Shown piece after piece: positions 26,749-36,000 of a stretch of DNA of 64,000 bases. Origin of the DNA: Luteibacter rhizovicinus (GTDB taxonomy: Bacteria; Pseudomonadota; Gammaproteobacteria; Xanthomonadales; Rhodanobacteraceae); the NCBI RefSeq assembly GCF_004342265.1, contig NZ_SMCS01000004.1:248001-312000 (forward strand), in the 5' to 3' direction. Position numbers and translations under genes: made by a program. Position 1 is the stretch's first letter. Every line of letters begins with the position of its first letter. Under the pieces are notes generated by a model. The model saw only the letters and a program-made list of their open reading frames with translations, was not told the DNA's origin and did no database searches.

Positions 26749-27422
26749 TCGCGAAGCCGCGCATCGAGTTCGTCCCGTTGTGCGGGCGTGCCGATGTTTC
26801 GCCAGAATCCGTCGTAGCGTTCGCCACGAAGCGTCTTTTCTTGCATGGCGCGTCGATACATCGGTAACAGTTTGAACCGCCCCGGTTCCTGACCGCTGAC
26901 GATCTCGCGTCGATACACACCGATATTGCCGAATGTCAGCCGTTCGGCGGCGGCCGGCGCATCGTCTTCATAAAGACGTCCATCCGCGAGCGCGAAGTCC
27001 CCATTCGCATGCCAGTCGGGATTGGGAACCATCACGAGGTGAGCTACGCCATCCGGTTCGGCTGGAAGCGACGCGTAGTCGAAGTCGCTGTAGATATCGG
27101 CACTGACCACGATGAACGGTTCGGGCCCGAGCAGCGGTAATGCGTTGAGGATGCCTCCGCCGGTTTCGAGCGGTTGCGGCCCTTCATAGGCGTACCGGAT
27201 ACGCATGCCCCAGCGCGAACCGTCGCCCAACGCAGCGGGAAACTGATCGGCAAGATGCGATGTGTTGATGACGACATAACGTACGTCGGCGGCCGCGAGC
27301 TTTTCCAGATGCCACACGATAAGCGGCTTGCCACCGACCTCGAGCAGGGGCTTGGGCGTGTGCGTCGTAAGAGGGCGCATGCGCTCGCCGAGCCCGGCGG
27401 CCAGGATCAGGGCATGCCTCAT
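26745..27422 (-). CDS. murU: N-acetylmuramate-1-phosphate uridylyltransferase MurU
   Basis: A 225-residue nucleotidyltransferase that makes UDP-MurNAc from MurNAc-alpha-1-phosphate and UTP. The signature is LAAGLGERMRPLT with Lys24 in THTPKPLLEV, and the metal-binding Asp is in VVSADIYSDFD. The ATG at 27422 removes an artefactual N-terminal extension and overlaps the amgK stop by 4 nt. With AmgK it forms the recycling bypass found in Pseudomonas and Xanthomonadales, which regenerates UDP-MurNAc without de novo MurA/MurB and confers intrinsic fosfomycin tolerance. It ends head-on against the small gene at 26748. Confidence 0.93.
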   Translation of the reverse strand: MRHALILAAGLGERMRPLTTHTPKPLLEVGGKPLIVWHLEKLAAADVRYVVINTSHLADQFPAALGDGSRWGMRIRYAYEGPQPLETGGGILNALPLLGPEPFIVVSADIYSDFDYASLPAEPDGVAHLVMVPNPDWHANGDFALADGRLYEDDAPAAAERLTFGNIGVYRREIVSGQEPGRFKLLPMYRRAMQEKTLRGERYDGFWRNIGTPAQRDELDARLRD

Positions 27423-28435
27423 GCTTCGAGCGGCCGGCGGATGTCGCGGCTGGCTGCTTTTCGTTCGATCAGATCGGCGAAGTCCGCCAGTTCGTGATGG
27501 CGCCGCGCGACGTCGAGTACATAGGCGAGTACGCGTGGCAGATCGTCGAGATAGCCGGCCTTGCCGTCGCGATACCAAAGGCGGCAGAAGAGGCCGAGTA
27601 CCTTGATGTGCCGCTGCAATCCGGCCAGGTCGAACCAGCGTCGGAAGCGGTCGCTGTCGATGTCTTCGCCGATGATATGCGTGTGGAGCAGGCGCAGACG
27701 GTAGCCTTCCACCCAGCCTTCCACGCGTTCGTTGTCCCAGGCGATATAGCAGTCGCGCAGGAGCGAGGCCAGATCGTAGGTGACCGGTCCCACCATGGCA
27801 CCCTGGAAATCGATGATGCCCGGGTTATGCGGCGGACAGATCAGCAGGTTGCGGCTGTGATAATCGCGATGCATGAAAGTGCGCGGCTGCTCCGCGATGC
27901 CATGCATGATCGTGTCGAACGCCGCTTCGACGACATCCCACTCGTCGCACGATATGGGCAGACCGAGGTGCTTTTCGATGAACCATGTCGGCATGATTTC
28001 CAGTTCCATGGTCTGCCATGCGCGGTCGAACGCGGGGAGATCATGGGTGTCGACTTGCGTCTGCATGTGGACCAGAGCATCGAGCGCGTCGGCATAGAGG
28101 GCGTCGACCGACGAGGTGTTCAGCTCCGGCAGGTACGTGCGCGTGCCCAGGTCCTCGATAAGCAGGAAGCCTTGCGTCGCATCGACGGCCTCGATGGCCG
28201 GAACGTGCAGGCCGGCAGCGGCGAGTCTGCCGCCGATGTCGATCCACGGCGCGGGATTTTCCTGCGCGGGCGGCGAATCCATGACGATGACGGTGCGGCC
28301 ATCGAGGTCGCCTCGCCAGTAGCTGCGAAAGCTGGCGTCAGCCGAGGCGGGTACCAGCGCGAGGCCAGGGTGGCCGGTGGCGGCACGGGCCCAGGCGAGG
28401 CGGGCGGCGGAGCGGTCGGTGGATGTTGTGGGCAT
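27419..28435 (-). CDS. amgK: N-acetylmuramate/N-acetylglucosamine kinase AmgK
   Basis: A 338-residue aminoglycoside-phosphotransferase-fold kinase that phosphorylates the anomeric OH of MurNAc in cell-wall recycling. The catalytic loop is HRDYHSRNLL (Asp191) and the metal motif is IIDFQGA (Asp209). The start at 28435 (MPTTSTDRSAARL) places the protein just after a nested inverted repeat; the longer version from 28591 would translate that repeat. It is coupled to murU by a 4-nt overlap. The short product, the overlap and the paired enzymes make the assignment secure. Confidence 0.92.
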   Translation of the reverse strand: MPTTSTDRSAARLAWARAATGHPGLALVPASADASFRSYWRGDLDGRTVIVMDSPPAQENPAPWIDIGGRLAAAGLHVPAIEAVDATQGFLLIEDLGTRTYLPELNTSSVDALYADALDALVHMQTQVDTHDLPAFDRAWQTMELEIMPTWFIEKHLGLPISCDEWDVVEAAFDTIMHGIAEQPRTFMHRDYHSRNLLICPPHNPGIIDFQGAMVGPVTYDLASLLRDCYIAWDNERVEGWVEGYRLRLLHTHIIGEDIDSDRFRRWFDLAGLQRHIKVLGLFCRLWYRDGKAGYLDDLPRVLAYVLDVARRHHELADFADLIERKAASRDIRRPLEA

Positions 28436-28453
28436 GGGCGAATGATAGCGAAG

Positions 28454-28604
28454 CGGGGGTTGGGGGATGGGTAGTGGGGGCGTGTTTCCGACGAACGCTT
28501 GAGGGAACGACAATCGCCCGGCGAACGCTACGTCTGCTGGGCGATTGTCATTCCCTCGGACAATCGCCGGAACCACGCCCCCACTACCCATCCCCCAACC
28601 CCCG
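28454..28604. repeat. Nested 151-bp inverted repeat with G-quadruplex-like arms
   Basis: Perfect 31-nt outer arms (28454-28484 and 28574-28604) begin CGGGGGTTGGGGGATGGG and contain four runs of three or more G (G5, G5, G3, G5). That pattern matches an intramolecular G-quadruplex on the plus strand for the left arm and on the minus strand for the right. Inside are 19-nt arms, 18 of 19 matching (28501-28519 and 28539-28557), around CGATTGTC-type sequence. It lies in the divergent gap between amgK and the amine oxidase gene. Both long reading frames that cross it are artefacts. It resembles a non-autonomous mobile repeat. Confidence 0.85.
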
Positions 28605-28662
28605 TTTTCCCCGTTGTCGCCATCCGTTTCTTGTGCTTTGCTTCAGGCAGAGGGGAGAGACC

Positions 28663-30267
28663 ATGCCAGATAACGTCAGTTCGTTACCCATGACCCGCAG
28701 GCAGCTCCTGAGGATGATCGGCGTCGCCGGGAGTGGGGCGCTGATGTATCAGGCGATGTCGGGGCTGGGTTTCGCCGCCGAGTCGACGTACCGGCGGCCG
28801 CCGCCGCTGACCGGCTCGGGCAACGGCGCATCCGTGCTGATTCTTGGCGCGGGCCTGGCAGGGCTGGTCGCGGCGTACGAACTGCGCAAGGCCGGCTACA
28901 AAGTTCAGGTACTCGAATACAACCAGCGCGCGGGCGGCCGGAACTGGACCCTGCGCGGCGGCGATACGTATACGGAACTCGGAGGCCATACCCAGACCTG
29001 CCAGTTCGACCAGGGTCAGTACTTCAATCCCGGGCCGTGGCGCATTCCCTATCACCATTACGGTGTGCTCGATTACTGCCGTCAGCTGGGCGTCGCGCTG
29101 GAGCCGTTCGTACAGGTCAACCACAACGCCTATTTCCACGGCCGCGATGTCTACGGCGGCAAGCCGCAGCGACTGCGCGAGGTCAAGGCCGACTTTCAGG
29201 GCGGCATCAGCGAACTGCTGGCCAAGGCCTCGTCGAAAGGGCGGCTCGACGACCTGGTAACGAAGGAGGATCGCGAGATCCTGCTCGAGGCACTGCGTCA
29301 GTGGGGCGGCCTCAACAAGGACTTCGCTTACGCATCCGGCATCGAGAGCAGCGAGCATCGCGGCTATACCCGCGACGCGGGTGGCGGAGCACTTGGCAAA
29401 CCCGAATTCTCGAAGCCGGCGAATCTGCACGACGTGCTCAACGCACGGTTGTGGAGCAACATCGCCGCCAGCGATCAGTACGAATACCAGACGACGATGA
29501 TGCAGCCGGTTGGCGGGATGGATGCGATCGCCCGCGCCTTTACCCGCGAAGTCGGCAGTCTTATCCGCTACGGCGCGAAGGTGACCGACATCGCACAGGA
29601 CGGGCAGGGCGTCACCGTCACCTGGGAAGACACGAAAGCGCCAGGCACGAAGCAGCAGTCGAAAGCGGACTGGTGCCTGTGCACCATACCGTTGTCGATC
29701 CTGAGCCAGATTCCCATCCAGGTAGGCAGCGCGATGTCGGCCGCGATCGGCGCCGTACCCTATATGTCTTCGTCGAAGGTCGGGCTTCAGTTCAGCCGGC
29801 GATTCTGGGAGGAAGACGATGCCATCTATGGCGGCGTGTCGTTCAGCGACCTGCCTATCGGCATGTTGTCCTATCCCAGTCACGGCTTCGGCACGAAGAA
29901 GGGCGTCCTGCTGGGCTCGTATACGTTCTTCACGGAAGCATTCGAATTCACGGCGCTCGATCCGGCCGAGCGGATACGCAAGGCCCTCGAATACGGACGG
30001 CAGATCCATCCGCAGTACGACAAGACGTTCGAGAACGGCATGGCTGTCGCCTGGCATCGCTCGCCTTTCACGCTGGGCTGTTTCGGCTGGTGGACCGACG
30101 AGAAGCGCGAGAAGCATTACGCCGATCTGTGCGCCGTCGACGGCAGGATTGCACTGGCCGGCGAGCATGCCTCGTATCTTCCCGCATGGCAGGAAGGCGC
30201 GATTCTCTCGTCGCTGAGCGCCATCGACCAGTTGCATCGACGCGCACTCGCGGGAGGCCACGCATGA
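28663..30267 (+). CDS. Tat-exported FAD-dependent amine oxidase / L-amino-acid oxidase
   Basis: A 534-residue flavoprotein of the monoamine oxidase/L-amino-acid oxidase family. A twin-arginine leader (TRRQLLRMIGVAGSGALMY, residues 11-29) sends the folded, FAD-loaded enzyme to the periplasm. The Rossmann FAD motif is VLILGAGLAGLVAAYEL (about 58-74), followed by YNQRAGGRNWTLR. The C-terminal FAD-binding end is IALAGEHASYLPAWQEGAI. These enzymes oxidise an amine or amino acid to an imine. GAGGGGAGAG before ATG 28663 is a strong ribosome site, and the longer version from 28423 would run through the nested repeat. The stop overlaps the cytochrome c gene by 4 nt, suggesting a cytochrome rather than oxygen as electron acceptor. 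The substrate is unknown. Confidence 0.92.
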   Translation: MPDNVSSLPMTRRQLLRMIGVAGSGALMYQAMSGLGFAAESTYRRPPPLTGSGNGASVLILGAGLAGLVAAYELRKAGYKVQVLEYNQRAGGRNWTLRGGDTYTELGGHTQTCQFDQGQYFNPGPWRIPYHHYGVLDYCRQLGVALEPFVQVNHNAYFHGRDVYGGKPQRLREVKADFQGGISELLAKASSKGRLDDLVTKEDREILLEALRQWGGLNKDFAYASGIESSEHRGYTRDAGGGALGKPEFSKPANLHDVLNARLWSNIAASDQYEYQTTMMQPVGGMDAIARAFTREVGSLIRYGAKVTDIAQDGQGVTVTWEDTKAPGTKQQSKADWCLCTIPLSILSQIPIQVGSAMSAAIGAVPYMSSSKVGLQFSRRFWEEDDAIYGGVSFSDLPIGMLSYPSHGFGTKKGVLLGSYTFFTEAFEFTALDPAERIRKALEYGRQIHPQYDKTFENGMAVAWHRSPFTLGCFGWWTDEKREKHYADLCAVDGRIALAGEHASYLPAWQEGAILSSLSAIDQLHRRALAGGHA

Positions 30268-30662
30268 TGCGCATGCCGATCTTCGCGGTGACCCTTGCGA
30301 TCGCGGGCATGGCGCATGCCGGACACGACGATGCCTTCATCGACCGGAAAGACGCTGCGACGGTGGATGGCCGGACGATCTTTACCCACCTGTGCCAGGC
30401 CTGCCACATGGCCGACGGCAAGGGCGCAACGGGTGCGGGAGCCTATCCCGCGCTCGCCGGCAATCCGAAGCTGCTGGCGCCTCTCTATCCCGCCGCGATG
30501 GTCATGAACGGTCGTGGCGCGATGCCCGGGTTCGGCCAGATGTTCAGCGACGAACAGATCGCAAGCGTGGTGAACTACGTACGCACCCATCTCGGTAACC
30601 ATTATCCCGATACCTTAAGCGCCGCCGACGTCAAAGCGCTTCGCCCACCGGAGAAACCATGA
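30264..30662 (+). CDS. Periplasmic c-type cytochrome
   Basis: A 132-residue exported monohaem cytochrome c. A signal peptide (MPIFAVTLAIAGMAHA) precedes the haem site CQACH (residues 44-48); GAMPGFG supplies the likely sixth ligand methionine (Met88). The start is 30264 (ATG ATG CGC ATG) and overlaps the amine oxidase stop by 4 nt; its end overlaps the ridA-like gene by 4 nt. It is best explained as the electron acceptor of the amine oxidase, which would make that enzyme a dehydrogenase in vivo. This is inferred from gene order. Confidence 0.93.
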   Translation: MMRMPIFAVTLAIAGMAHAGHDDAFIDRKDAATVDGRTIFTHLCQACHMADGKGATGAGAYPALAGNPKLLAPLYPAAMVMNGRGAMPGFGQMFSDEQIASVVNYVRTHLGNHYPDTLSAADVKALRPPEKP

Positions 30663-31147
30663 AAAACCTCGCGATGTTCCTGTCCGCCTTCATTCTTTCG
30701 ACCTCCGCGTTCGGCGCGGACGTCGTCAGGCACAAAATCCCGAACAGCACGTTTCCCATTTCCGCGGCGGTCGAAATACCGGCCGGAAAGACCCTGGTTT
30801 TCCTGAGCGGTGTCGTACCTCCCGTGGCCGATGCTTCCGCGGCGAAGGATTCCCTGGCGGCCTATGGCGATACGAAGACCCAGACGGTTGGCGTGCTGAC
30901 GTCCATCGAGAAGCAGCTCAAGGGCATGGGCCTGGGCATGGGCGACGTGGTGAAGATGCAGGTCTTCCTGGCGGGCGATCCGGCCAAGGGCGGCAAGATG
31001 GACTTCGCGGGTTTCATGGCGGGCTATACGCAGTTCTTCGGCACGCCGGCACAGCCGAACCTGCCGTCGCGTTCGGCGATGCAGGTCGCGGCGCTGGCGA
31101 ACCCGGCCTTCCTGGTGGAAATCGAGGTCACGGCCGTCCGTCCCTGA
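30659..31147 (+). CDS. Exported RidA-family imine deaminase
   Basis: A 162-residue member of the RidA/YjgF/UK114 family with a cleavable signal peptide (MKNLAMFLSAFILSTSAFGA), so it acts in the periplasm. RidA proteins hydrolyse reactive imines and enamines to keto acids and ammonia. The family core (SGVVPP at 51-56, VGVLTSIEKQLKGMG, VVKMQVFLAG and the final EIEVTAVRP) is present. The usual Arg105-type ligand (LPSRSAM) is in place. The gene overlaps the cytochrome by 4 nt. An exported RidA behind an amine oxidase would clear the imine that the oxidase releases. Other RidA proteins are cytoplasmic, so the secretion signal is a notable variation. Confidence 0.9.
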   Translation: MKNLAMFLSAFILSTSAFGADVVRHKIPNSTFPISAAVEIPAGKTLVFLSGVVPPVADASAAKDSLAAYGDTKTQTVGVLTSIEKQLKGMGLGMGDVVKMQVFLAGDPAKGGKMDFAGFMAGYTQFFGTPAQPNLPSRSAMQVAALANPAFLVEIEVTAVRP

Positions 31148-31210
31148 CGACCAGTTCCTGATCGGCGGTCCGACCATGTACGCTTCCTTTCTTTTAAGCT
31201 CGGTTGCGAC

Positions 31211-32488
31211 ATGGTCTCTACCTCGGATCCGCGGATCGGCATCATCGGCCTCGGCTACGTCGGACTGCCTCTGGCGGTCGAATTCGGCAGGCATTACGAC
31301 ACGCTCGGTTTCGACATCAACCCGGCGCGCATCGCCGAGCTTCGCTCGGGCCGCGATCACACCATGGAAGTACCGGCGGACGCGCTGACCGACGCGGCGC
31401 GCCTGCGATATACCGAATCGGTGCACGACCTGCGCGATCGCAATGTCTATATCGTGACCGTGCCCACGCCCATCGACGAGGCGCAGCGCCCCGACCTGGA
31501 GCCGCTGGAACGTGCGTGCCGCATGCTCGGCGAGTTGCTGACGCCGGGCGATCTGGTCGTTTTCGAGTCCACGGTTTATCCGGGTACCACCGAAGAAGTC
31601 TGCGTGCCGATTCTCGAGGCAGGCTCCAGTCTTAAGTTCAACGTCGACTTCCATTGCGGATACAGCCCGGAGCGCATCAATCCCGGCGATCACGCGCGTC
31701 GCGTCGTGGACATCCGCAAGCTGACGTCGGGCTCCACGCCGGAGGCCGCCGAGCGCGTCGACGCGCTCTATCGCACGATCATTCGCGCGGGCACGCACAA
31801 GACCTCGTCGGTGCGTGTCGCGGAGGCGGCCAAGGTCATCGAGAACGTGCAGCGCGACGTGAACATCGCGCTGGTGAACGAACTTGCACTGATCTTCAAC
31901 CGGTTGGGCATCGACACGGAAGAAGTGCTGGAAGCCGCGGGCACGAAGTGGAACTTCCTGCCGTTCCGTCCGGGTCTGGTGGGCGGTCATTGCATCGGCG
32001 TGGACCCTTACTACCTAACGCACAAGGCGGAGGTCACGGGTTACCACCCCGAACTGATCCTCGCCGCGCGGCGTATCAATAGCCGCATGGGAACCTATGT
32101 CGCCGACCGCGTCATCCGGTTGATGAGCGAACGCCGTCTGCATATCGTCGATGCGCGTGTACTGGTGCTGGGGCTGGCGTTCAAGGAAAACTGCCCGGAC
32201 CTGCGCAATACGCGCGTCGTGGACATCACGCGCGAGCTGCAGCACTCCATGGCCAGCGTCGATGTCTACGACCCCTGGGTCGATGCCGACGAAGCCGAAC
32301 GCGAATACGGCCTGCGTCCGATCGTGCAGATCGAGGAAGGCGTCTATGACGCGGTCATCATCGCCGTGGCGCATTCGCAGTTCCGCGACTTCGGCGCGGA
32401 ACGCATCCGCGCGTTCGCGAAGCCAGGCGGTGTGGTTTACGACGTGAAGTCGGTACTTCCGCAAAATGCGGTAGACGGTCGCCTCTGA
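31211..32488 (+). CDS. UDP-N-acetylhexosamine 6-dehydrogenase (TviB/WbpA-like)
   Basis: A 425-residue UDP-sugar dehydrogenase that oxidises the C6 hydroxyl of a UDP-sugar to a uronate in two NAD-dependent steps. The N-terminal Rossmann fold (IGIIGLGYVGLPLA), the VPTPID motif and ESTVYPGTTE precede the catalytic Cys261 in GGHCIGVDPYY. The sequence resembles TviB/WbpA, which act on UDP-GlcNAc and feed Vi antigen or LPS O-antigen synthesis, more than UDP-glucose dehydrogenase. It stands alone, with no glycosyltransferases beside it, so its polysaccharide is not in the window. Upstream lies a 63-nt gap after the ridA-like gene. Confidence 0.93.
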   Translation: MVSTSDPRIGIIGLGYVGLPLAVEFGRHYDTLGFDINPARIAELRSGRDHTMEVPADALTDAARLRYTESVHDLRDRNVYIVTVPTPIDEAQRPDLEPLERACRMLGELLTPGDLVVFESTVYPGTTEEVCVPILEAGSSLKFNVDFHCGYSPERINPGDHARRVVDIRKLTSGSTPEAAERVDALYRTIIRAGTHKTSSVRVAEAAKVIENVQRDVNIALVNELALIFNRLGIDTEEVLEAAGTKWNFLPFRPGLVGGHCIGVDPYYLTHKAEVTGYHPELILAARRINSRMGTYVADRVIRLMSERRLHIVDARVLVLGLAFKENCPDLRNTRVVDITRELQHSMASVDVYDPWVDADEAEREYGLRPIVQIEEGVYDAVIIAVAHSQFRDFGAERIRAFAKPGGVVYDVKSVLPQNAVDGRL

Positions 32489-32586
32489 CGCTGTTGTTTT
32501 AGGGATCGGTGCGATTTATTTGGTTCTTTCTGCAATTCGGGAGGGCTCGGCTTCGCCATCGCTTTCGCGCTCGGACGTTTCGGGGA

Positions 32587-32826
32587 GAGCCGTCGGCCAC
32601 CACCCTCGACGCTCCGGCTTCACCGTCGCTCGGGGAAGGAGAGCCGCTGCGCGGCTTTTGTCTGATGGCTTACGCCCCGTCGCGCCCGCGCTGCGGGCGG
32701 GGTTTTTTGATTCGGCCTCCCTGCCTCAGAAAAAACGGCGGACCGTCCAGGTCCGCCCCCTGCGGGCCTTGTCCGCCCGCCGCGCTCGGTTCCGCAAGTC
32801 GCGTCGAGGGTGGTGGCCGACGGCTC
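32587..32826. repeat. 240-bp element with 24-bp inverted ends and opposed terminators
   Basis: Perfect 24-bp inverted ends, GAGCCGTCGGCCACCACCCT (32587-) and its complement ending at 32826, bound a region holding two rho-independent hairpins pointing opposite ways. One (32675-32708) is on the plus strand and ends in TTTTTT; the other (32729-32757) is on the minus strand and follows AAAAAA. It occupies most of the convergent gap between the UDP-sugar dehydrogenase and the TonB receptor and has the layout of a small non-coding mobile element. No gene is seen in 32489-33072. Confidence 0.75.
32675..32708 (+). terminator. Rho-independent terminator within the inverted element
   Basis: GC-rich stem built from CGCCCGC and GCGGGCG (32683-32689, 32693-32699) extended by CCCC/GGGG, then TTTTTT. 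It would stop transcription from the UDP-sugar dehydrogenase, whose stop lies about 190 nt upstream. Confidence 0.7.
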
Positions 32827-32978
32827 TTCCGGATGCTGCGATGACGTGGAGGAAAGCATCGCGTCGACGCACGAGCGTGAGGCGACCAAGTCACGGATAA
32901 CACGAGCCGCCCAGCGACTGTCCTCAACCAAAGAGCGATGAGCTGCACGAGACCGTTCCCGCAGTGCGTGAAGAACCA

Positions 32979-33005
32979 TAAAAAAACCCGGCCTGGGGGC
33001 CGGGT
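32979..33005 (-). terminator. Terminator of the TonB receptor gene
   Basis: On the minus strand, GGCCCGG-type stem (32998-33004 with 32987-32993, 7 bp, 4-nt loop) is followed by a run of T residues (A run at 32979-32986 on the plus strand), starting about 68 nt after the receptor stop. A second, similar hairpin at 32729-32757 points the same way. Confidence 0.85.
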
Positions 33006-33072
33006 CCGAGATATCTCGAAGAAGTCAGCAACGCCGCGCGGAAGGGAGGTCCCGCGCGGCGCTTTGTCACAG

Positions 33073-36000
33073 TTACAGGTCGTAGCGAACCGCGAAGCGG
33101 AAGTAACGCGGGGCGCTGTAGGACGCAGGACGCAGGTACGTGACGACCGGAGCGCCGGCGCTGTTCTCGCCGACTTCGATCACGCTGGTCTTGCGCTGCT
33201 GAGTGAACACGTTGAACACATCGACGTTGAACGCCAGCTTGTGGTCGGCGAACGCCGGACGGTATTCCGCACCGAGGTTAAGCTGCTCGGTCCACGGCAG
33301 ACGGCCACGGCTGCCACGGGGCGAAACCTTGCCATCGCAGTAGAAGTAGGCGGCGCCGTACTTGACCGGGTCGCCCGGAGCCACGCCGAGGCAGTTGACC
33401 GGACGGCCGGAAGCTACCGTGAGATTGGCGCTGAACAGCCACTCGGGGTTGTACTGGTAGTAGCCGTACGCCTTCAGCTGGTGCTTGCGGTCGTTCGGCA
33501 GCGAGCCGTTCGAGCCGACCATCAGTTCCGGTGCATCCCAGTCCTGCGTGACCGACGGGTCGCGCTGGCCGATGTCGGACTTCAGCATGCCTTCGGAGTT
33601 GCCGTAGCTGTGCGACCAGACGTAGTCGACCTTGCCGTACCACTGCTGGTTGAACTGGTGTTCGGCGTACAGGTTCAGCGCGACGTACTTACGCTTCAGC
33701 TCCGGGAAGCCGATGCCGTTGTTGGTGAAGTCTTCCTTGGTGAGCGTGACGTCGCGGAACGTGCCCTTGCCGTCCATGTTCACCTGGAACGTATTCGCCT
33801 TGCCCGGGTTGAACAGGTAGCAGCCCGACACGACGGCCTTGCTCATGTCGACGCTGTTGCGCTTGCCCCAGTTCGTGAACGGACGCGAATCGCAGAAGTC
33901 GTCGATCGAGCTCTTCAGCTTGCGGTACGTGCCCTTGGCGCCGACCGTCCAGTTGTTGTCGAACATCTTGTCGAAGCCCAGGATGTACTCGTCCTGGTAG
34001 TAGGCGCCCATGCCCTTGGCCGCGATGGTGCGCGAATCGGGGTTGGTGCCGTCATGACCGTTCGACGGGTATTCCTTGCCGTTCGGCTTGAAGCCGATCG
34101 GTGCGCCGGTGACCGGATCGATGCTGTCGAAGGAACCGAACTGGCGCAGGTAGTACGAACCCGACGCGGCACGCACGGCGACGTTCGACGGAATGGCCAG
34201 GTGGTAGCGACCGGCATTGCCGTAGATCTTCAGCGTCGAATCGCCGAAGACGTCCCAGCTCACGCCAAGACGCGGGGCCAGCTGATGACGCTGCTTGACG
34301 TAGACGTCGCCGCCGCCGTTGATGTTCTTGAACTGCTCGTTACGCAGGCCGACGTAAGCCAGCCAGCGGTCGGTGACCTGCCAGTGGTCTTCGATGAACT
34401 GCGCTTCCTGCACGGTTTCGACGTTCGATGCCGCGTAGTAGTACACGCGCTGGACATAGCGCTGGTTCGGCGAGAACAGTACGTCCGGATAGCCCTGGAT
34501 CGTGCCGGTCTTGTTGGCGTTGCCATACGACCAGTAGTAGGAGCCGCCGTTGCCGCGACCCGATTCGGGGCCTTCGTACGAGTTGCCGGCGAAAGACTGC
34601 AGCGTCTGGTTGTCGAGACCCGCGCGGATGTCGTGATCGCCGATGCGATATTCGGCATCGAGGCGCCAGCCGTGCGTCTTGTCCTTGGCGCCCGGCGCCA
34701 GCAGCTGGCCAACGAGGTAGCAGCTGGGCGGGAAGACGGCCTGACCGCCGACGGTGAAGCTGCCGCTGATGAGCGGGCAGCTGCCGCCGACGCTGTTGGT
34801 CGTCTGCACGTGTTCCGTGGTGCTGCGGCCGTACAGTGCGTTGATCGTCAGGTTGTCCGTGATGTAACCGGTGTACTTGGCGATGTAGACGTCGCCACCC
34901 GGCGTCGCGCCTGCGGTGCCGTAGTTCTTCGTGTAAGCCGAACCACGGTAAGCGCCGCGAGTGCCGGTGGCGTAGTTGTACGCGTAGATCTGGTCGGTAT
35001 TGGTCGTCTTGTCGCTGAAGCCGGTCAGTTCGAGCAGATGGCTGTCCGTGATGTTCCAGTCGACTTTGGCGAGGTAACGCGACGTCTTCGTACTGAAGTC
35101 GGTATGCGTCGAAGCAGCGGTTGACCCGATGGTCATGCCTTCCTGCTTGATGAAGTCGCCGGTCAGGTAGAAGAACAGCTTGTCCTTGATCAACGGACCG
35201 CTGATGTATGCGGAGTATTCGGTGTTCCAGCTCTTGTTGCGCGCACGGTCCTGATACAGCTGACCATTGACCAGGTAGATGTCACGTGGGGAATCGCGCA
35301 GGCCGGTCGGCGTGTAGACGATCTGGCCGCCTGCCTTGAACGTGTTGCCGCCGCGCTTGGTGATCATGTTGACCACGCCGCCGGTGGAACGGCCGTATTC
35401 GGCGCCGTAACCGCCCGTGTAGATCTGCTGCTGGTCGATCGCGTCGTAGGGCAGGCTGGTGAGGCCCAGGCCGGTCAGTGCGTTGGTGACGGCGTAACCG
35501 TTCACGTAGTACTGGTTTTCAGCGGCCGAAGCGCCACCGAACGAAGCGACGTTGCCGTAGCGCGAGTCGCCGCCAACGGCACCCGGAGCCAGCAGCGCGG
35601 CGGACGTGACGTCGCGCGCGATGGGCAGCTTCTGCAGCTGTTCGGAGGTCAGCACGGTGCGCGAGTCGACCGACGAAACGTCGATGGCCGGCAGCACGTT
35701 GCCGGTGACCTGCACGCCTTCCAGCGTCTGGGCGCCGGTGGCTTCGGAAACGAACGAGACGTCCGTGCCGGTGCCGAGCTGGACGGCGACATCTTCGCGC
35801 GTCTGCACGACGGTGCCATTGCGCATGACCGACACGTCGTAACGGCCGACCGGCAGCGACGAGGCGCGGTAGCGACCGTCGGCGTCGACCGTGATGTCAC
35901 GGCTGAAGCCCGTGTCCTTGTTCTGCAGGTGGACGACCGTGCCGGCGTCGGCCGCGGTACGTCCGAATACAACGCCCGAGGCGTTGGACTGCGCGTGCGC

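Noticed and set aside
32509-32979. Short ORFs between the UDP-sugar dehydrogenase and the TonB receptor
   Set aside because: They translate the inverted element with opposed terminators; there is no domain and no ribosome site.
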